Shown here one piece after another: positions 18,725 to 27,804 of a DNA stretch of 64,000 nt. Origin of the DNA: Dyella_B humi (lineage in GTDB: Bacteria > Pseudomonadota > Gammaproteobacteria > Xanthomonadales > Rhodanobacteraceae); NCBI RefSeq assembly GCF_044904605.1, contig NZ_JADIKI010000023.1:2046001-2110000 (forward strand), given 5' to 3'. Numbering within the stretch: position 1 is the first letter of the stretch; each line of letters begins with the position of its first letter. The notes below the pieces were generated by a model, which was given only the letters and a program-made list of their open reading frames with translations, was not told the DNA's origin and made no database searches. The position numbers and the translations under genes are program-made.

Positions 18725-19554
18725 CGGCGATGGCACGGCACGTATTGCCAGGATTTCGCCTCAGCACCGGCTACACGCTAGCGGTGCTCGGCAGTTGCGT
18801 GCTGCTGCCGTTGGTCGCGCTGTTGTGGACAGCATGCGAGCTCGGGCCGGCGGGCTGGTGGGCGCAGATCGGCACGCGCCGCGTACTGGCCTCGCTGAAG
18901 CTGAGTTTCGGTGCGGCGCTGCTCGCGGCCACCATCGATGCGCTGCTCGGCTTGTTGGTGGCATGGGTATTGGTGCGTTATCGCTTCGCCTTCCGTCGCG
19001 TGTGTGACGCCCTGGTCGATCTGCCGTTTGCCTTGCCCACCGCCGTCGCCGGCATTGCGCTGACTGCGCTGTATGCGCCGAACGGCTGGCTGGGCAGCCG
19101 GCTGGCGCCATTGGGCATCGAAGTGGCATACACGCGATTGGGCGTGTTGCTGGCGATGGTGTTCGTCGGTCTGCCGTTCGTGGTGCGCACGCTGCAACCG
19201 GTGCTGGAGAGCATGGAGAGCGATCTGGAGGAAGCCGCCTATACGCTCGGCGCTTCGCCCGCGCAGCGGTTCTTCCGCGTGGTGCTGCCCTTGCTGCTGC
19301 CGACGCTGCTCACTGGTTATGCGCTAGCGCTGGCACGCGCGATCGGCGAATACGGTTCGGTGATTTTCATTTCGGGCAATCGACTGTTCCGCACCGAGAT
19401 CGCACCTTACCTGATCGTGCAGAAAATCGATTCGCAGTACGACTACCGCGGCGCGGCTGCCTTGGGCGCGGTGATGCTCGCGGCATCGTTGGTTTTGCTG
19501 GTGGCGATGGCATGGCTACAGCGCTGGACGCGCCGATGGGCGGTGGTGCGCTGA
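18721..19554 (+). CDS. cysT: Sulfate ABC transporter permease CysT
   Basis: One of the two membrane permeases of the sulfate importer. The 277 residues have six predicted helices. The family sequence LVDLPFALPTAVAGIALTALYAPNG is present, as is the EAA loop (EEAAYTLGASPAQRFFRVVLPLLLP) that contacts CysA. I place the start at a TTG that overlaps the sbp stop codon and lies four bases after GGAG. An ATG at 18730 is the alternative. Coupling with sbp is likely. Confidence 0.95.
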   Translation: MTAMARHVLPGFRLSTGYTLAVLGSCVLLPLVALLWTACELGPAGWWAQIGTRRVLASLKLSFGAALLAATIDALLGLLVAWVLVRYRFAFRRVCDALVDLPFALPTAVAGIALTALYAPNGWLGSRLAPLGIEVAYTRLGVLLAMVFVGLPFVVRTLQPVLESMESDLEEAAYTLGASPAQRFFRVVLPLLLPTLLTGYALALARAIGEYGSVIFISGNRLFRTEIAPYLIVQKIDSQYDYRGAAALGAVMLAASLVLLVAMAWLQRWTRRWAVVR

Positions 19555-20414
19555 TGGCCGCCGTCGCTGCCGTAGTATCGATCGGCATTCGGCCTTCCTG
19601 GTCGACGCGCTTGGTGCGCATCGCATTGGTGTTTGCTGCGCTTGCCGTGCTGTTCTGGTTGCTGGTGCTGCCGCTGCTGGCGATTTTTGCGGAGGCTTTC
19701 CGCCAGGGCGTGGCGTTCTATCTGGATGCGATCCGCCAGCCGGATACGGTGGCCGCGGTGCGGCTGACCTTGACCGTTGCCGCGATCGCCGTGCCGTTGA
19801 ACCTGATTTTCGGCCTGGCCGCCGCATGGTCGATGACGCACTTCGATTTTCCCGGCAAGGCGCTGCTCGGCGCACTGATCGATCTGCCGTTCTCGGTATC
19901 GCCGGTGGTCGCCGGCATGATGCTGATCTTGGTCTTCGGCAAGGACGGTTGGTTGGGGTCATGGCTGGAGGCGCACGACCTGCAGGTGATCTTCGCCCTG
20001 CCGGGCCTGGTGCTGGCTACCGTGTTCGTGACGCTGCCATTCGTGGCGCGCGAGCTGATTCCGCTAATGCAGGCGCAAGGTTCGGAGCAGGAAGAAGCCG
20101 CACTCACGCTGGGTGCCAACGGATGGCAGATTTTCTTCCGCGTCACCCTGCCGCGTGTGCGCTGGGCGCTGCTGTACGGCGTCCTGCTATGCAATGCGCG
20201 GGCCATGGGCGAGTTTGGCGCCGTATACGTGGTTTCCGGCCACCTGCGTGGCATCACCAACACGTTGCCGCTGCAGGTGGATCAGCTCTACCAAGAAAAT
20301 TTTTCCGCCGCCTTTGCAGCGGCTTCACTGCTGGCCCTGCTTACTGTCCTCACGCTTGGCATCAAGCGTTTCGTGGAGTGGCGGCACGGTGGCGAACTAG
20401 GCGCCAATCACTGA
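19554..20414 (+). CDS. cysW: Sulfate ABC transporter permease CysW
   Basis: The second permease, 286 residues, with six helices and the motifs LIDLPFSVSPVVAGMMLILVFGKDGWLG, EEAALTLGANGWQIFFRVTLPRVRWALL and GEFGAVYVVSGHLRG. Its ATG overlaps the cysT stop codon (TGATG), so the two subunits are translationally coupled and made in equal amounts. Confidence 0.96.
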   Translation: MAAVAAVVSIGIRPSWSTRLVRIALVFAALAVLFWLLVLPLLAIFAEAFRQGVAFYLDAIRQPDTVAAVRLTLTVAAIAVPLNLIFGLAAAWSMTHFDFPGKALLGALIDLPFSVSPVVAGMMLILVFGKDGWLGSWLEAHDLQVIFALPGLVLATVFVTLPFVARELIPLMQAQGSEQEEAALTLGANGWQIFFRVTLPRVRWALLYGVLLCNARAMGEFGAVYVVSGHLRGITNTLPLQVDQLYQENFSAAFAAASLLALLTVLTLGIKRFVEWRHGGELGANH

Positions 20415-20428
20415 GGAATTCAAGCAGC

Positions 20429-21574
20429 ATGGGCATCGAGATTTCCCGCTTGCGTCGCCAGTTTGGCGCCTTCGTGGCGCTGGACGACGTTAGCCTGAAA
20501 ATCGGCGACGGCGAATTTGTCGCTGTGCTCGGTCCATCCGGCTCGGGCAAGACCAGCCTGCTGCGCATTCTTGCGGGACTCGATCAGCCGGACGCCGGCA
20601 GCGTGTTCCGTGATGACCACGATCTGCTCGCGCTGGATGCACGTCGCCGTGGCGTAGGTCTGGTATTCCAGCACTACGCCTTGTTTCCACATATGACGGT
20701 GGCACAGAACGTGGCGTTCGGCCTGCGCGTTCGTCCGTGGCGGCTGCGGCCCAGGGCATCGGCGATCAAGGCGAGTGTCGAGGGCTTGCTGCGTCAGGTG
20801 GAACTGGAGGGGTTCGCCGATCGCTATCCCGCGCAGCTTTCCGGCGGGCAGCGTCAGCGTGTGGCGTTGGCGCGGGCGCTGGCCATCGAACCGCGCCTGC
20901 TGCTGCTGGACGAGCCGTTCGGTGCGCTCGATGCACAGGTGCGCGTGACGTTGCGCGGCTGGCTGCGCGAATTCCATCGTTCGCTCGGTATCACCACGTT
21001 GTTTGTCACGCACGATCAGGACGAAGCGCTGGAGATGGCCGATCGCGTGGTCGTGATGAATCGCGGTCGCATCGATCAGGTCGGCACGCCGGAGCAGATC
21101 TATCGCCAGCCGGCCACGCCGTTCGCTTCGCGCTTCATTGCGCGTGGCCAGACGCTGCCGGCGCAGGTAAAGGGGCAGCAGTTGCATCTGTTCGGCCACG
21201 TCTGGCACATCGAATCCTTTGCGGGCGACGATGCGCACGAGATCACCGTGCACGTTCGTCCCGAAGACATCGTGCTCGCGCCGCTGTCGGGCGATGCGCT
21301 GAAAGCGCAACTGCTCAATCTGCGGCACGTAGCTGGCACCGTGCGCGCCAGCTTGCGTGTGGAGAGTCTGGACGATCCACTCGAAGCGGAGTGGAGCGAG
21401 CGCGACTGGGCACGACATGGTGCTCCGTCCGGCGATGCCATCGGTGTGCATCTGCAGGCGTTGACCGTCTTCGCTATGGATCGCGAAGGCCGCGTGCAAT
21501 CGCGGGCGACTGTGCATCCGCCACATGCGGGCTTTCCCATAGCAGTGGGACCGTGGCGGCGGGTCGAAGCCTGA
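20429..21574 (+). CDS. cysA: Sulfate ABC transporter ATPase CysA
   Basis: The 381-residue ATPase that powers sulfate import. It has Walker A GPSGSGKTS (near 34), the Q-loop in VFQHYALFPHMTV, the signature LSGGQRQRVALARAL, Walker B LLLLDEPFGALD and the H-loop FVTHDQDEA. A C-terminal TOBE-type regulatory domain follows (HVRPEDIVLAP). The start is the ATG 14 bases after the cysW stop codon. It closes the transport operon. Confidence 0.96.
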   Translation: MGIEISRLRRQFGAFVALDDVSLKIGDGEFVAVLGPSGSGKTSLLRILAGLDQPDAGSVFRDDHDLLALDARRRGVGLVFQHYALFPHMTVAQNVAFGLRVRPWRLRPRASAIKASVEGLLRQVELEGFADRYPAQLSGGQRQRVALARALAIEPRLLLLDEPFGALDAQVRVTLRGWLREFHRSLGITTLFVTHDQDEALEMADRVVVMNRGRIDQVGTPEQIYRQPATPFASRFIARGQTLPAQVKGQQLHLFGHVWHIESFAGDDAHEITVHVRPEDIVLAPLSGDALKAQLLNLRHVAGTVRASLRVESLDDPLEAEWSERDWARHGAPSGDAIGVHLQALTVFAMDREGRVQSRATVHPPHAGFPIAVGPWRRVEA

Positions 21575-21584
21575 TGCGAAGGCG

Positions 21585-21881
21585 CTAGGCCTGCGAAGCT
21601 CGCGCAACTGAGGGTGCCCCGCGCAACGCATGCCGCAATGCCTGCCACGTCTTGGGGCCTGCGATGCCATCCACGGCAAGGCCATAGTCGTACTGAAACG
21701 CTTCCACCGCGCGCCGGGTGCGATCGCCGAAGTACCCATCGGCGCGTACCGGGCCATCCAGATCCCGGTAGCCCAGCTCGCGCAGTTGATGCTGCAGCTC
21801 CCGCACGGCATCACCTTGCGAGTCGTATTGAAGCGTGGGAGCGGTGGATGAACGGTTCGCATCATGCGCCGTCGGTTGCAT
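21585..21881 (-). CDS. Small peptidoglycan-binding-domain protein
   Basis: A 98-residue protein that is almost entirely one PG_binding_1 domain (DAVRELQHQLRELGYRDLDGPVRADGYFGDRTRRAVEAFQYDYGLAVDGIAGPKTWQALRHAL). Such three-helix domains bind cell-wall muropeptides. No signal peptide or catalytic domain is visible. The start is an ATG eight bases after GGAG; longer readings run into the glnE region and are unlikely. It is convergent with cysA, the two stop codons lying 10 bases apart. Confidence 0.8.
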   Translation of the reverse strand: MQPTAHDANRSSTAPTLQYDSQGDAVRELQHQLRELGYRDLDGPVRADGYFGDRTRRAVEAFQYDYGLAVDGIAGPKTWQALRHALRGAPSVARASQA

Positions 21882-22028
21882 GCGTTGATCTCCGAGCTGT
21901 TGTCGCCTTGGCATAAGGCTGCGATATGCATCCAGGCGGGCGCTGTCGGAGGATCGCGAACGAGGATGAAAGAGCAGGGCTCGGAAAAACGGTTCTGTCG
22001 CGCGACGCGCAGGGCTCATAATGGCCGT

Positions 22029-24881
22029 ATGGCTGTCATCCCTTCCCCCACTGAATCGTCCGCGCTCCGGGCCCTGGTCGACGACCGTTACGCACAGCTC
22101 GTGGCTCGCTGCCGCGCGGCGGGCGTGCCCCTGCATGACGACGCGGGCGTGGCTGAACGCATTCGTCGCACCTTGCTGGCCAGCGATTTCGCTTTCGAAA
22201 CCTGGCGCAACCAGCCGCTGTTGCTGGCACCGCAGGGATTGGAGCGCCTTCGTTCGAGCAGCGACGCATCGGCGCGTATCGAGGCTTTGAAGCTGGACAC
22301 CGATGAAGCGGCCTGCATGGCGGCGCTGCGCCGGTTCCGACATGCGGAGGCCTTACGGCTGGTGTTCCGCGACGTGAACGGCCTGGACGATTTGCCGGAA
22401 ACCCTTTCCGCCACCAGCGTGCTCTACGAAGCTTTGCTGGGTGTTGCGCTCGATTGGTCCGAGCGCAGCTTGGCCGTGCGTTACGGTCACGCGCGGGATG
22501 CCGACGGCGAGCTGCAACGGCTGGTGGTGGTCGGCTTCGGCAAGCTCGGTGGCAGCGAACTCAATTTTTCTTCCGACATCGACTTGGTACTAGCTTACCC
22601 GCAGGGCGGCGAAAGCGACGGCGCGCGCGTGCTGGACAACAGCGAATACTTCGTGCGCCTCGGACGCCAACTGGTGCGCCTGCTGCACGAGCCGACTACC
22701 GATGGCATCTGCGCGCGCGTAGATTTGCGTCTGCGCCCGTTCGGCAACGCCGGACGACTCGCGTTGCCGTTCAGCGCGATGGAGCAGTACTACCAGCGCG
22801 AAGGCCGCGACTGGGAACGCTATGCGTGGATCAAGGCGCGCACGGTCGCCGGCGATCGCAGCGAGGGCAAGCAACTGCAGGAAATGTTGCGGCCGTTCGT
22901 CTACCGCAAATATCTCGATTACACCGCGTTCGCGGGCCTGCGCGAGATGAAGGCGTTGATCGACGCCGAAGTGGCGCGCAAGGATCTGGCCGACAATCTC
23001 AAGCTCGGCCCCGGCGGCATTCGCGAGATTGAATTCGTCGTGCAGCTGGTACAGCTGATTCGCGGCGGCCGTGAACCCAGCCTGCGCGTGCGCGGACTAC
23101 TGCCCGCGCTCACCGCTTGCGAGGCGCGCGGGCATATTCCCGCGCTACGCGCGCGCGCCTTGCGTCAGGCTTATGTGTTTTTGCGCCAGCTGGAAAATCG
23201 CGTGCAAATGATGCGCGACGCGCAGACGCACGATCTGCCGGAAGACGATCTGACCCGCGAACGCCTGGCGCTGGCGCTGGATTATCCCGCCTGGGAACCG
23301 TTGGCCGAGGAGCTGGCGAAGCATCGCGACATCGTCGCCAATGAATTTGAAGCCATGCTGATGCCGGAAGGAGGCGCCAAGGCCAGCGTGCCGGCTGCCG
23401 ATGCGATTCTGTGGCAGCGTGCCTGCAACGAATCGCTCGACGCGAACGTGCTCGAAGCCTCCGGCTTCGTGCCCGGTGCCGAAGCGGCGGACGCGTTGCT
23501 GAAGCTGCCGCAGGCTGGGCAGCTGCGGGCGATGTCGGCGCGTGCGCGTGAGCAACTCGATCATTTGATGCCGCAATTGCTGGCGGTCGCGCGCGATACG
23601 GCTGCGCCGGTACCTTGCTTGTTGCGCTTGTGCCGCCTGGTGCAGGCGGTCGCACGCCGGCCTTCCTATCTTGCGTTGCTGGAAGAGCAGCCTTTGGCGC
23701 GCAAGCGCCTGGCGCAGGTGTTTGCCGACAGCGCTTTCCTGGCCGAGCGTGTGATTGCGCAACCTTTGCTGCTTGATGACGTGCTCGATCCGCGCATCGA
23801 TCAGCTGCCGCTCAAGCGTGCCGATATCGGCGCGGAAATCGCGCGTGTGCTCACCACGCTGGACGAGCGGGAAGCCGAGGCGGAACTGGAACGCATCAAT
23901 GAATTCAAATCGAGCATTGCGTTTCGCCTGGGCCTGGCCTTCAACGACGGACGCGCCGATGCGGTGGCGACGGCGCGTCGACTGGGTGCGCTGGCGGAAT
24001 CGGTGGTCAACGCCGTCGCGGCGCTGGCCGAACGCGAAGTAATTGCCGCGCATGGACGCTTACCGGGTGAAGGCTCGGGTTTTTCGATTCTCGGCTATGG
24101 CAGCTTGGGCGGTGAAGAGCTGGGATTCGCATCCGATCTTGATCTGGTGTTCGTGTTCGACGGCCAGCGCGCGCAGGCGATGAGTGATGGTCCACGTCCG
24201 CTTGAAGGTTCTCGCTGGTATCAGCGCCTTACGCAGCGTGTGATGAACTGGCTGACGGTACTCACGCGCGCGGGTCGTTTGTATGAGGTGGATACGCGCC
24301 TGCGGCCGGACGGTTCCAAGGGCTTGCTGGTCGGCAGCCTGGAAGCCTTCGTCGCCTATCAGGAAAGTCGCGCCTGGACCTGGGAACATCAGGCGCTGTT
24401 GCGCGCACGGTCGGTTGCGGGCGATGCGGCACTGAATGCCGAGCTTGCCGAAGTGCGACGTCGCACGCTGGCCGTACCGCGCGATCGTGCGGCAGTGCTT
24501 GCGGAGGTCAGCAGCATGCGGCAGCGCTGGCGGGCGGAGCGTGATCGTTCGGATGCAGGACAGATCGATCTCAAACAAGGACATGGCGGCTTGCTGGATA
24601 TCGAATTCGCCTTGCAGGGTTTGGTACTGGCGCATGCTGCGAAATCGCCCAACTTGCTGTCGACCACAGCGAATGCCGGATTGATCGAGGTATGCCGCAA
24701 CGCCGGGCTATTGGATACCGCGCAGGCTAATTGCTTCAGCCGTGCACATGCTGAGCTGTTGCGTCGTGCGTTGCTTTGCACGCTGGATTTGCGCTCGCGT
24801 ATTTCGCCGCGTGATGCGGAGTTGGAGGAGTTGTGCAGCGAGGTCACGGTTGTGACGCATGCGTTGGGCTTCGATTTCTGA
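22029..24881 (+). CDS. glnE: Glutamine synthetase adenylyltransferase/deadenylase GlnE
   Basis: GlnE adds and removes AMP on glutamine synthetase in response to PII and glutamine. The 950 residues match the usual length. Both nucleotidyltransferase cores are visible: VVGFGKLGGSELNFSSDIDLVL near residue 165 (deadenylase) and ILGYGSLGGEELGFASDLDLVFVF near 690 (adenylase). Each is followed by an R.DLRLRP-type strand (ARVDLRLRPFG; EVDTRLRPDGSKG). The start is the ATG giving MAVIPSPTES; its ribosome site is weak. Confidence 0.97.
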   Translation: MAVIPSPTESSALRALVDDRYAQLVARCRAAGVPLHDDAGVAERIRRTLLASDFAFETWRNQPLLLAPQGLERLRSSSDASARIEALKLDTDEAACMAALRRFRHAEALRLVFRDVNGLDDLPETLSATSVLYEALLGVALDWSERSLAVRYGHARDADGELQRLVVVGFGKLGGSELNFSSDIDLVLAYPQGGESDGARVLDNSEYFVRLGRQLVRLLHEPTTDGICARVDLRLRPFGNAGRLALPFSAMEQYYQREGRDWERYAWIKARTVAGDRSEGKQLQEMLRPFVYRKYLDYTAFAGLREMKALIDAEVARKDLADNLKLGPGGIREIEFVVQLVQLIRGGREPSLRVRGLLPALTACEARGHIPALRARALRQAYVFLRQLENRVQMMRDAQTHDLPEDDLTRERLALALDYPAWEPLAEELAKHRDIVANEFEAMLMPEGGAKASVPAADAILWQRACNESLDANVLEASGFVPGAEAADALLKLPQAGQLRAMSARAREQLDHLMPQLLAVARDTAAPVPCLLRLCRLVQAVARRPSYLALLEEQPLARKRLAQVFADSAFLAERVIAQPLLLDDVLDPRIDQLPLKRADIGAEIARVLTTLDEREAEAELERINEFKSSIAFRLGLAFNDGRADAVATARRLGALAESVVNAVAALAEREVIAAHGRLPGEGSGFSILGYGSLGGEELGFASDLDLVFVFDGQRAQAMSDGPRPLEGSRWYQRLTQRVMNWLTVLTRAGRLYEVDTRLRPDGSKGLLVGSLEAFVAYQESRAWTWEHQALLRARSVAGDAALNAELAEVRRRTLAVPRDRAAVLAEVSSMRQRWRAERDRSDAGQIDLKQGHGGLLDIEFALQGLVLAHAAKSPNLLSTTANAGLIEVCRNAGLLDTAQANCFSRAHAELLRRALLCTLDLRSRISPRDAELEELCSEVTVVTHALGFDF

Positions 24882-24890
24882 TACCCCAAC

Positions 24891-25907
24891 CTACATCGAC
24901 TGCGCGGCAAGGATACGGCTGCGCAATGCTTCGGCGATGGCTTCGGTTTCACGCAATGGCGCTTGCTTTGCAGGCGCATCATCGTCCACATCGTGCAACA
25001 GGTCAGCCTTGCGCAAGCTGTGATGGAACCGCGCGAGTTTCGCTGGCAACTCACCCACGACGAAGGTGTGCACCGCGCATCCAACCGCACAGGCTTCGCT
25101 GAGCATGTTCACCGAATCGGGCGTTACCACCAGGCGGTCGGCCCAGCCGAGCACGCCGGGATAGGGATTGTTGCCGTCGTCGGGTCCGGTCCAGAGCAGG
25201 CCGGGGATGCCGCGCAATGCAGTGCGCATGACGTCCGCCACCGCCGCAGGGGTGCGACGCGAAGTGAGCACCAGCAGGCTGCCGCCTTCGTGCTGCCGGC
25301 GCGCGAGCAAGCGTTCGGCGAGATGTTGCGCGTAATCGGTATCGATATGAATACCCGTGCGCGGGCCGCCGAGCAGTACACCTACGCGCGGGCGCGGCAA
25401 GTGGCCCAGCGATGGACTGGCCTGGCGGCCGTCTTCCAGCCAAGCGTCGTCGATCGGATTCAACGAACTCAGCGGGTTCAGTACGTTAGCGCCGGTCAGG
25501 CCGTCGTGGCGTGGCGCGATGACGGTGTCCCAGTGCGTCGGCTCAATGCGCGGATCGAGTATCTGCACGGTATGGCAGCGACCTTCGGTCAGCGTGTGCA
25601 ACATGCGCGTCAATAAGGCCGCGCTGCGTCCGCAGCCGATGGCGACGGTGGGCCACGGCGGTGCGAACGCCATGCGTTGCGAAGCGGGCAGGGCGAGGCG
25701 GCCGCCCAGGAGCATGCGCGGCGACAGCCATGACCACGGCGCGCGCAGCGACAGCATCAGGTGCCGTACCGGCATGCCCATACGCTCGGCCAAGGCCAAT
25801 GCCTGACGCTGGTTGCCGGCGGAACGGTCCGTGATAGCCCAGCATTCGCCTTGCAGCCGGTGCGGCCGTTCATGCCAGGATGGGTCGATTGTCGCCGGAT
25901 CGTGCAC
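24891..25907 (-). CDS. Mitochondrial fission ELM1-family protein
   Basis: A 338-residue protein of the ELM1 family (DUF1022), which has a glycosyltransferase-like two-domain Rossmann fold. Typical segments are CWAITDRSAGNQRQALALAERMG, ILDPR..P..WD.VIAPRHD, GVLLGGPRTG, and VTPDSVNMLSEACAVGCAVHTF, whose last part resembles a sugar-nucleotide site. In bacteria these genes sit near lipopolysaccharide genes, as here, but the biochemical role is unknown. It is convergent with glnE (9 bases between stop codons). Confidence 0.85.
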   Translation of the reverse strand: MHDPATIDPSWHERPHRLQGECWAITDRSAGNQRQALALAERMGMPVRHLMLSLRAPWSWLSPRMLLGGRLALPASQRMAFAPPWPTVAIGCGRSAALLTRMLHTLTEGRCHTVQILDPRIEPTHWDTVIAPRHDGLTGANVLNPLSSLNPIDDAWLEDGRQASPSLGHLPRPRVGVLLGGPRTGIHIDTDYAQHLAERLLARRQHEGGSLLVLTSRRTPAAVADVMRTALRGIPGLLWTGPDDGNNPYPGVLGWADRLVVTPDSVNMLSEACAVGCAVHTFVVGELPAKLARFHHSLRKADLLHDVDDDAPAKQAPLRETEAIAEALRSRILAAQSM

Positions 25908-25988
25908 AGTATGTTCGCCTTTATCACCGCTGGTTCGCCCGGCTTGCGCTTACACTCTGCGCTTTGTTTGTTCACGCAAAGGATACCC

Positions 25989-26582
25989 ATGAGCGAGAAG
26001 CTTGCCGAGGTCGCGCTGGACCAATTGTTCCGAACCGCCCGTACCTACAACGCCTTCCTCCCTAAGGAGGTGACAGACGAGCAACTGCACGCCCTGTACG
26101 AATTGGCGAAGTTCGGCCCGACCAGCGCCAATTCCTCACCCATGCGCCTGGTGTTCGTGAAGTCCGCAGAGGCCAAGGAAAAGCTCAAGCCGTTCCTGTC
26201 CGAGGGCAATCGCGCCAAGACCATGGCGGCGCCGGTCACGGCGATCGTGGCGACCGACCATACGTTCTATGAAAACTTGCCCAAGCTGTTTCCGCACGCT
26301 GATGCACGTAGCTGGTTCGTCGGCAATCAGCCGATGATCGACACCACGGCGTTCCGCAACGCGACGCTGCAAGGCGCTTACGTGATCATCGCGGCGCGTG
26401 CGCTGGGTCTGGATTGCGGCCCGATGTCCGGTTTCGACAACGCCGGGGTGGATCAGGCGTTTTTCGCCGGCACCACGATCAAATCGAACTTTCTGATCAA
26501 TATCGGCTATGGCGATGCCAGCCGTGATCTGTTCCCGCGCAGCCCGCGGCTCTCCTTTGACGAGGCATCCCGCATCGCCTAA
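25989..26582 (+). CDS. Nitroreductase-family NAD(P)H oxidoreductase (RutE/malonic semialdehyde reductase type)
   Basis: A 197-residue FMN-dependent enzyme. It starts MSEKLAEVALDQLFRTARTYNAF and has FGPTSANSSPMRLVFV for phosphate/FMN binding and the C-terminal NIGYGDASRDLFPRSPRLSFDE. This profile is that of the RutE/YdfG-neighbour group, which reduces malonic semialdehyde to 3-hydroxypropionate. No other pyrimidine-degradation (rut) genes are nearby, so the physiological substrate is open. The start ATG follows GGATACCC. Confidence 0.88.
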   Translation: MSEKLAEVALDQLFRTARTYNAFLPKEVTDEQLHALYELAKFGPTSANSSPMRLVFVKSAEAKEKLKPFLSEGNRAKTMAAPVTAIVATDHTFYENLPKLFPHADARSWFVGNQPMIDTTAFRNATLQGAYVIIAARALGLDCGPMSGFDNAGVDQAFFAGTTIKSNFLINIGYGDASRDLFPRSPRLSFDEASRIA

Positions 26583-26688
26583 GGCTTTTCTGAAGGATCG
26601 CCCGTCGGGCTATGCTCCCAAGGCGATCTCGTTGTCCACGCGAAAGCGATTTCTCTCTATCCACTCGATGAAGGCAGGAGACTTTTTC

Positions 26689-27276
26689 ATGCGCAATCTT
26701 CGCTACGTGTTGCTGGCCGGACTGCTCGGCACCGCACTCTCGGCCCAGGCCGCCCCGGTGACCTACAAGCTCGATCCGGGCCACACCATGGTGCTGTTCA
26801 GCTGGAGCCACTTCGGCTTCTCCCATCCCACCGCCGACATCGGTCTCGGCGATGGCACGCTGGTGTTCGACGAAAAGGATCCATCGAAGGCTTCGGTGGA
26901 AGTGACCCTGCCGCTGAGCAACCTTGATACGCACGTGCCGGCGCTTGACAAGCACCTCAAGGAGCCGGATTTCTTTGATGCCGACAAATTCCCGACCGTC
27001 ACCTTCAAGAGCACCAGCGTCCAGCCGGCTGGCAACAAACACTACAAGGTGACGGGCGACCTCACCGTGCACGGCGTGACCAAGCCGGTGGTGCTCAATG
27101 CCACCCTCAACAATGTCGGCACGCACCCGATGACCGGCCAGCCGGCGATCGGCTTCAACGCCACCGGCACGATCAAGCGTTCGGATTTCGGCCTGGGTGC
27201 GTACGCGCCGAAGGTGAGCGACGAGATCCAGATCAGCATCACCACCGAAGGCTCGGTGCCGAAGGCCGGCCAGTAA
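26689..27276 (+). CDS. Periplasmic YceI-family lipid-binding protein
   Basis: A 195-residue exported protein with a clear signal peptide (MRNLRYVLLAGLLGTALSAQA, cut before APVTYKLD). The mature part is the YceI lipocalin-like barrel: YKLDPGHTMVLFSWSHFGFSHP, FFDADKFPTVTFKST and GDLTVHGVTKPVVL. Members bind polyisoprenoids or similar lipids; the exact role is unclear. The start is the ATG after AGGAGACTTTTTC. Confidence 0.94.
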   Translation: MRNLRYVLLAGLLGTALSAQAAPVTYKLDPGHTMVLFSWSHFGFSHPTADIGLGDGTLVFDEKDPSKASVEVTLPLSNLDTHVPALDKHLKEPDFFDADKFPTVTFKSTSVQPAGNKHYKVTGDLTVHGVTKPVVLNATLNNVGTHPMTGQPAIGFNATGTIKRSDFGLGAYAPKVSDEIQISITTEGSVPKAGQ

Positions 27277-27288
27277 ACCTTGCCGCTC

Positions 27289-27440
27289 TTCCTCCTCTCC
27301 CTATCTTCGGCTAAGGATGGGGAGAGGACCGAGGTGAGGGGCGAATCTTGCTGAAGAGTGGAATCGGGGCCACGCCATGTGGCTGCGATATCCGCAAGAT
27401 TGGTCCCTCATCTCAACCCCCTCTTTCCAAAGGGGGAGAG
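27289..27440. repeat. Paired CT-rich palindromic element, copy 1
   Basis: Two CTCTCC...GGAGAG-type hairpins in opposite orientation enclose about 60 bases. Internal arms also match in inverted order (GAATCTTGC on the left, GCAAGATTGG on the right, each beside a GAGGTGAGGGG-type box). The same arrangement recurs at 30989-31122, which points to a mobile MITE or BIME-like repeat. It fills the gap between the YceI gene and the small zinc-protein gene. Confidence 0.65.
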
Positions 27441-27509
27441 ACAGCTGTAGGGCGAACTTGGGCCTGCTAACATTGCCGATCCCAATGTCTTGCCCCGGAG
27501 CACCATCCC

Positions 27510-27716
27510 ATGTCGGGTTCCTCTGCCGCCGTCACGCCCATCCTGGCGAATGCCGAAAATCGTTATGAAGTGACGCGTTCGGACCTGCCGCTGTCGTGTC
27601 CGATGCCCGGCATGGCACTGTGGAACTCTCATCCGAAGGTTTACCTTCCCATCGTCGAGGACGGCGGCGAGTCCGTATGTCCTTACTGCGGCGCGCATTA
27701 CGTCCTGCGCGACTGA
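27510..27716 (+). CDS. Small CHCC zinc-finger protein
   Basis: A 68-residue protein with the zf-CHCC pattern C30, H41, C57, C60 (LPLSCPMPG... WNSHPKVYLPI... VCPYCGAHYVL). The same domain occurs in the NDUFS6 subunit of complex I and in small bacterial proteins of unknown function. Zinc binding is expected from the four ligands. A palindromic repeat precedes it and a glycosyltransferase follows. Confidence 0.88.
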   Translation: MSGSSAAVTPILANAENRYEVTRSDLPLSCPMPGMALWNSHPKVYLPIVEDGGESVCPYCGAHYVLRD

Positions 27717-27804
27717 ACGATAGCCCCTGCCTGGTGCATAAATCGCGCCATACGGCACGATTGGTGCTTGGTGTTTATGGATGAGAGTCGCGAATGAGGG
27801 AACC

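Noticed and set aside
22036..22343. N-terminal extension of the peptidoglycan-binding protein across the glnE start
   Set aside because: The extension lies antisense to glnE, is low-complexity, and a good ribosome site exists for the short form at 21881.
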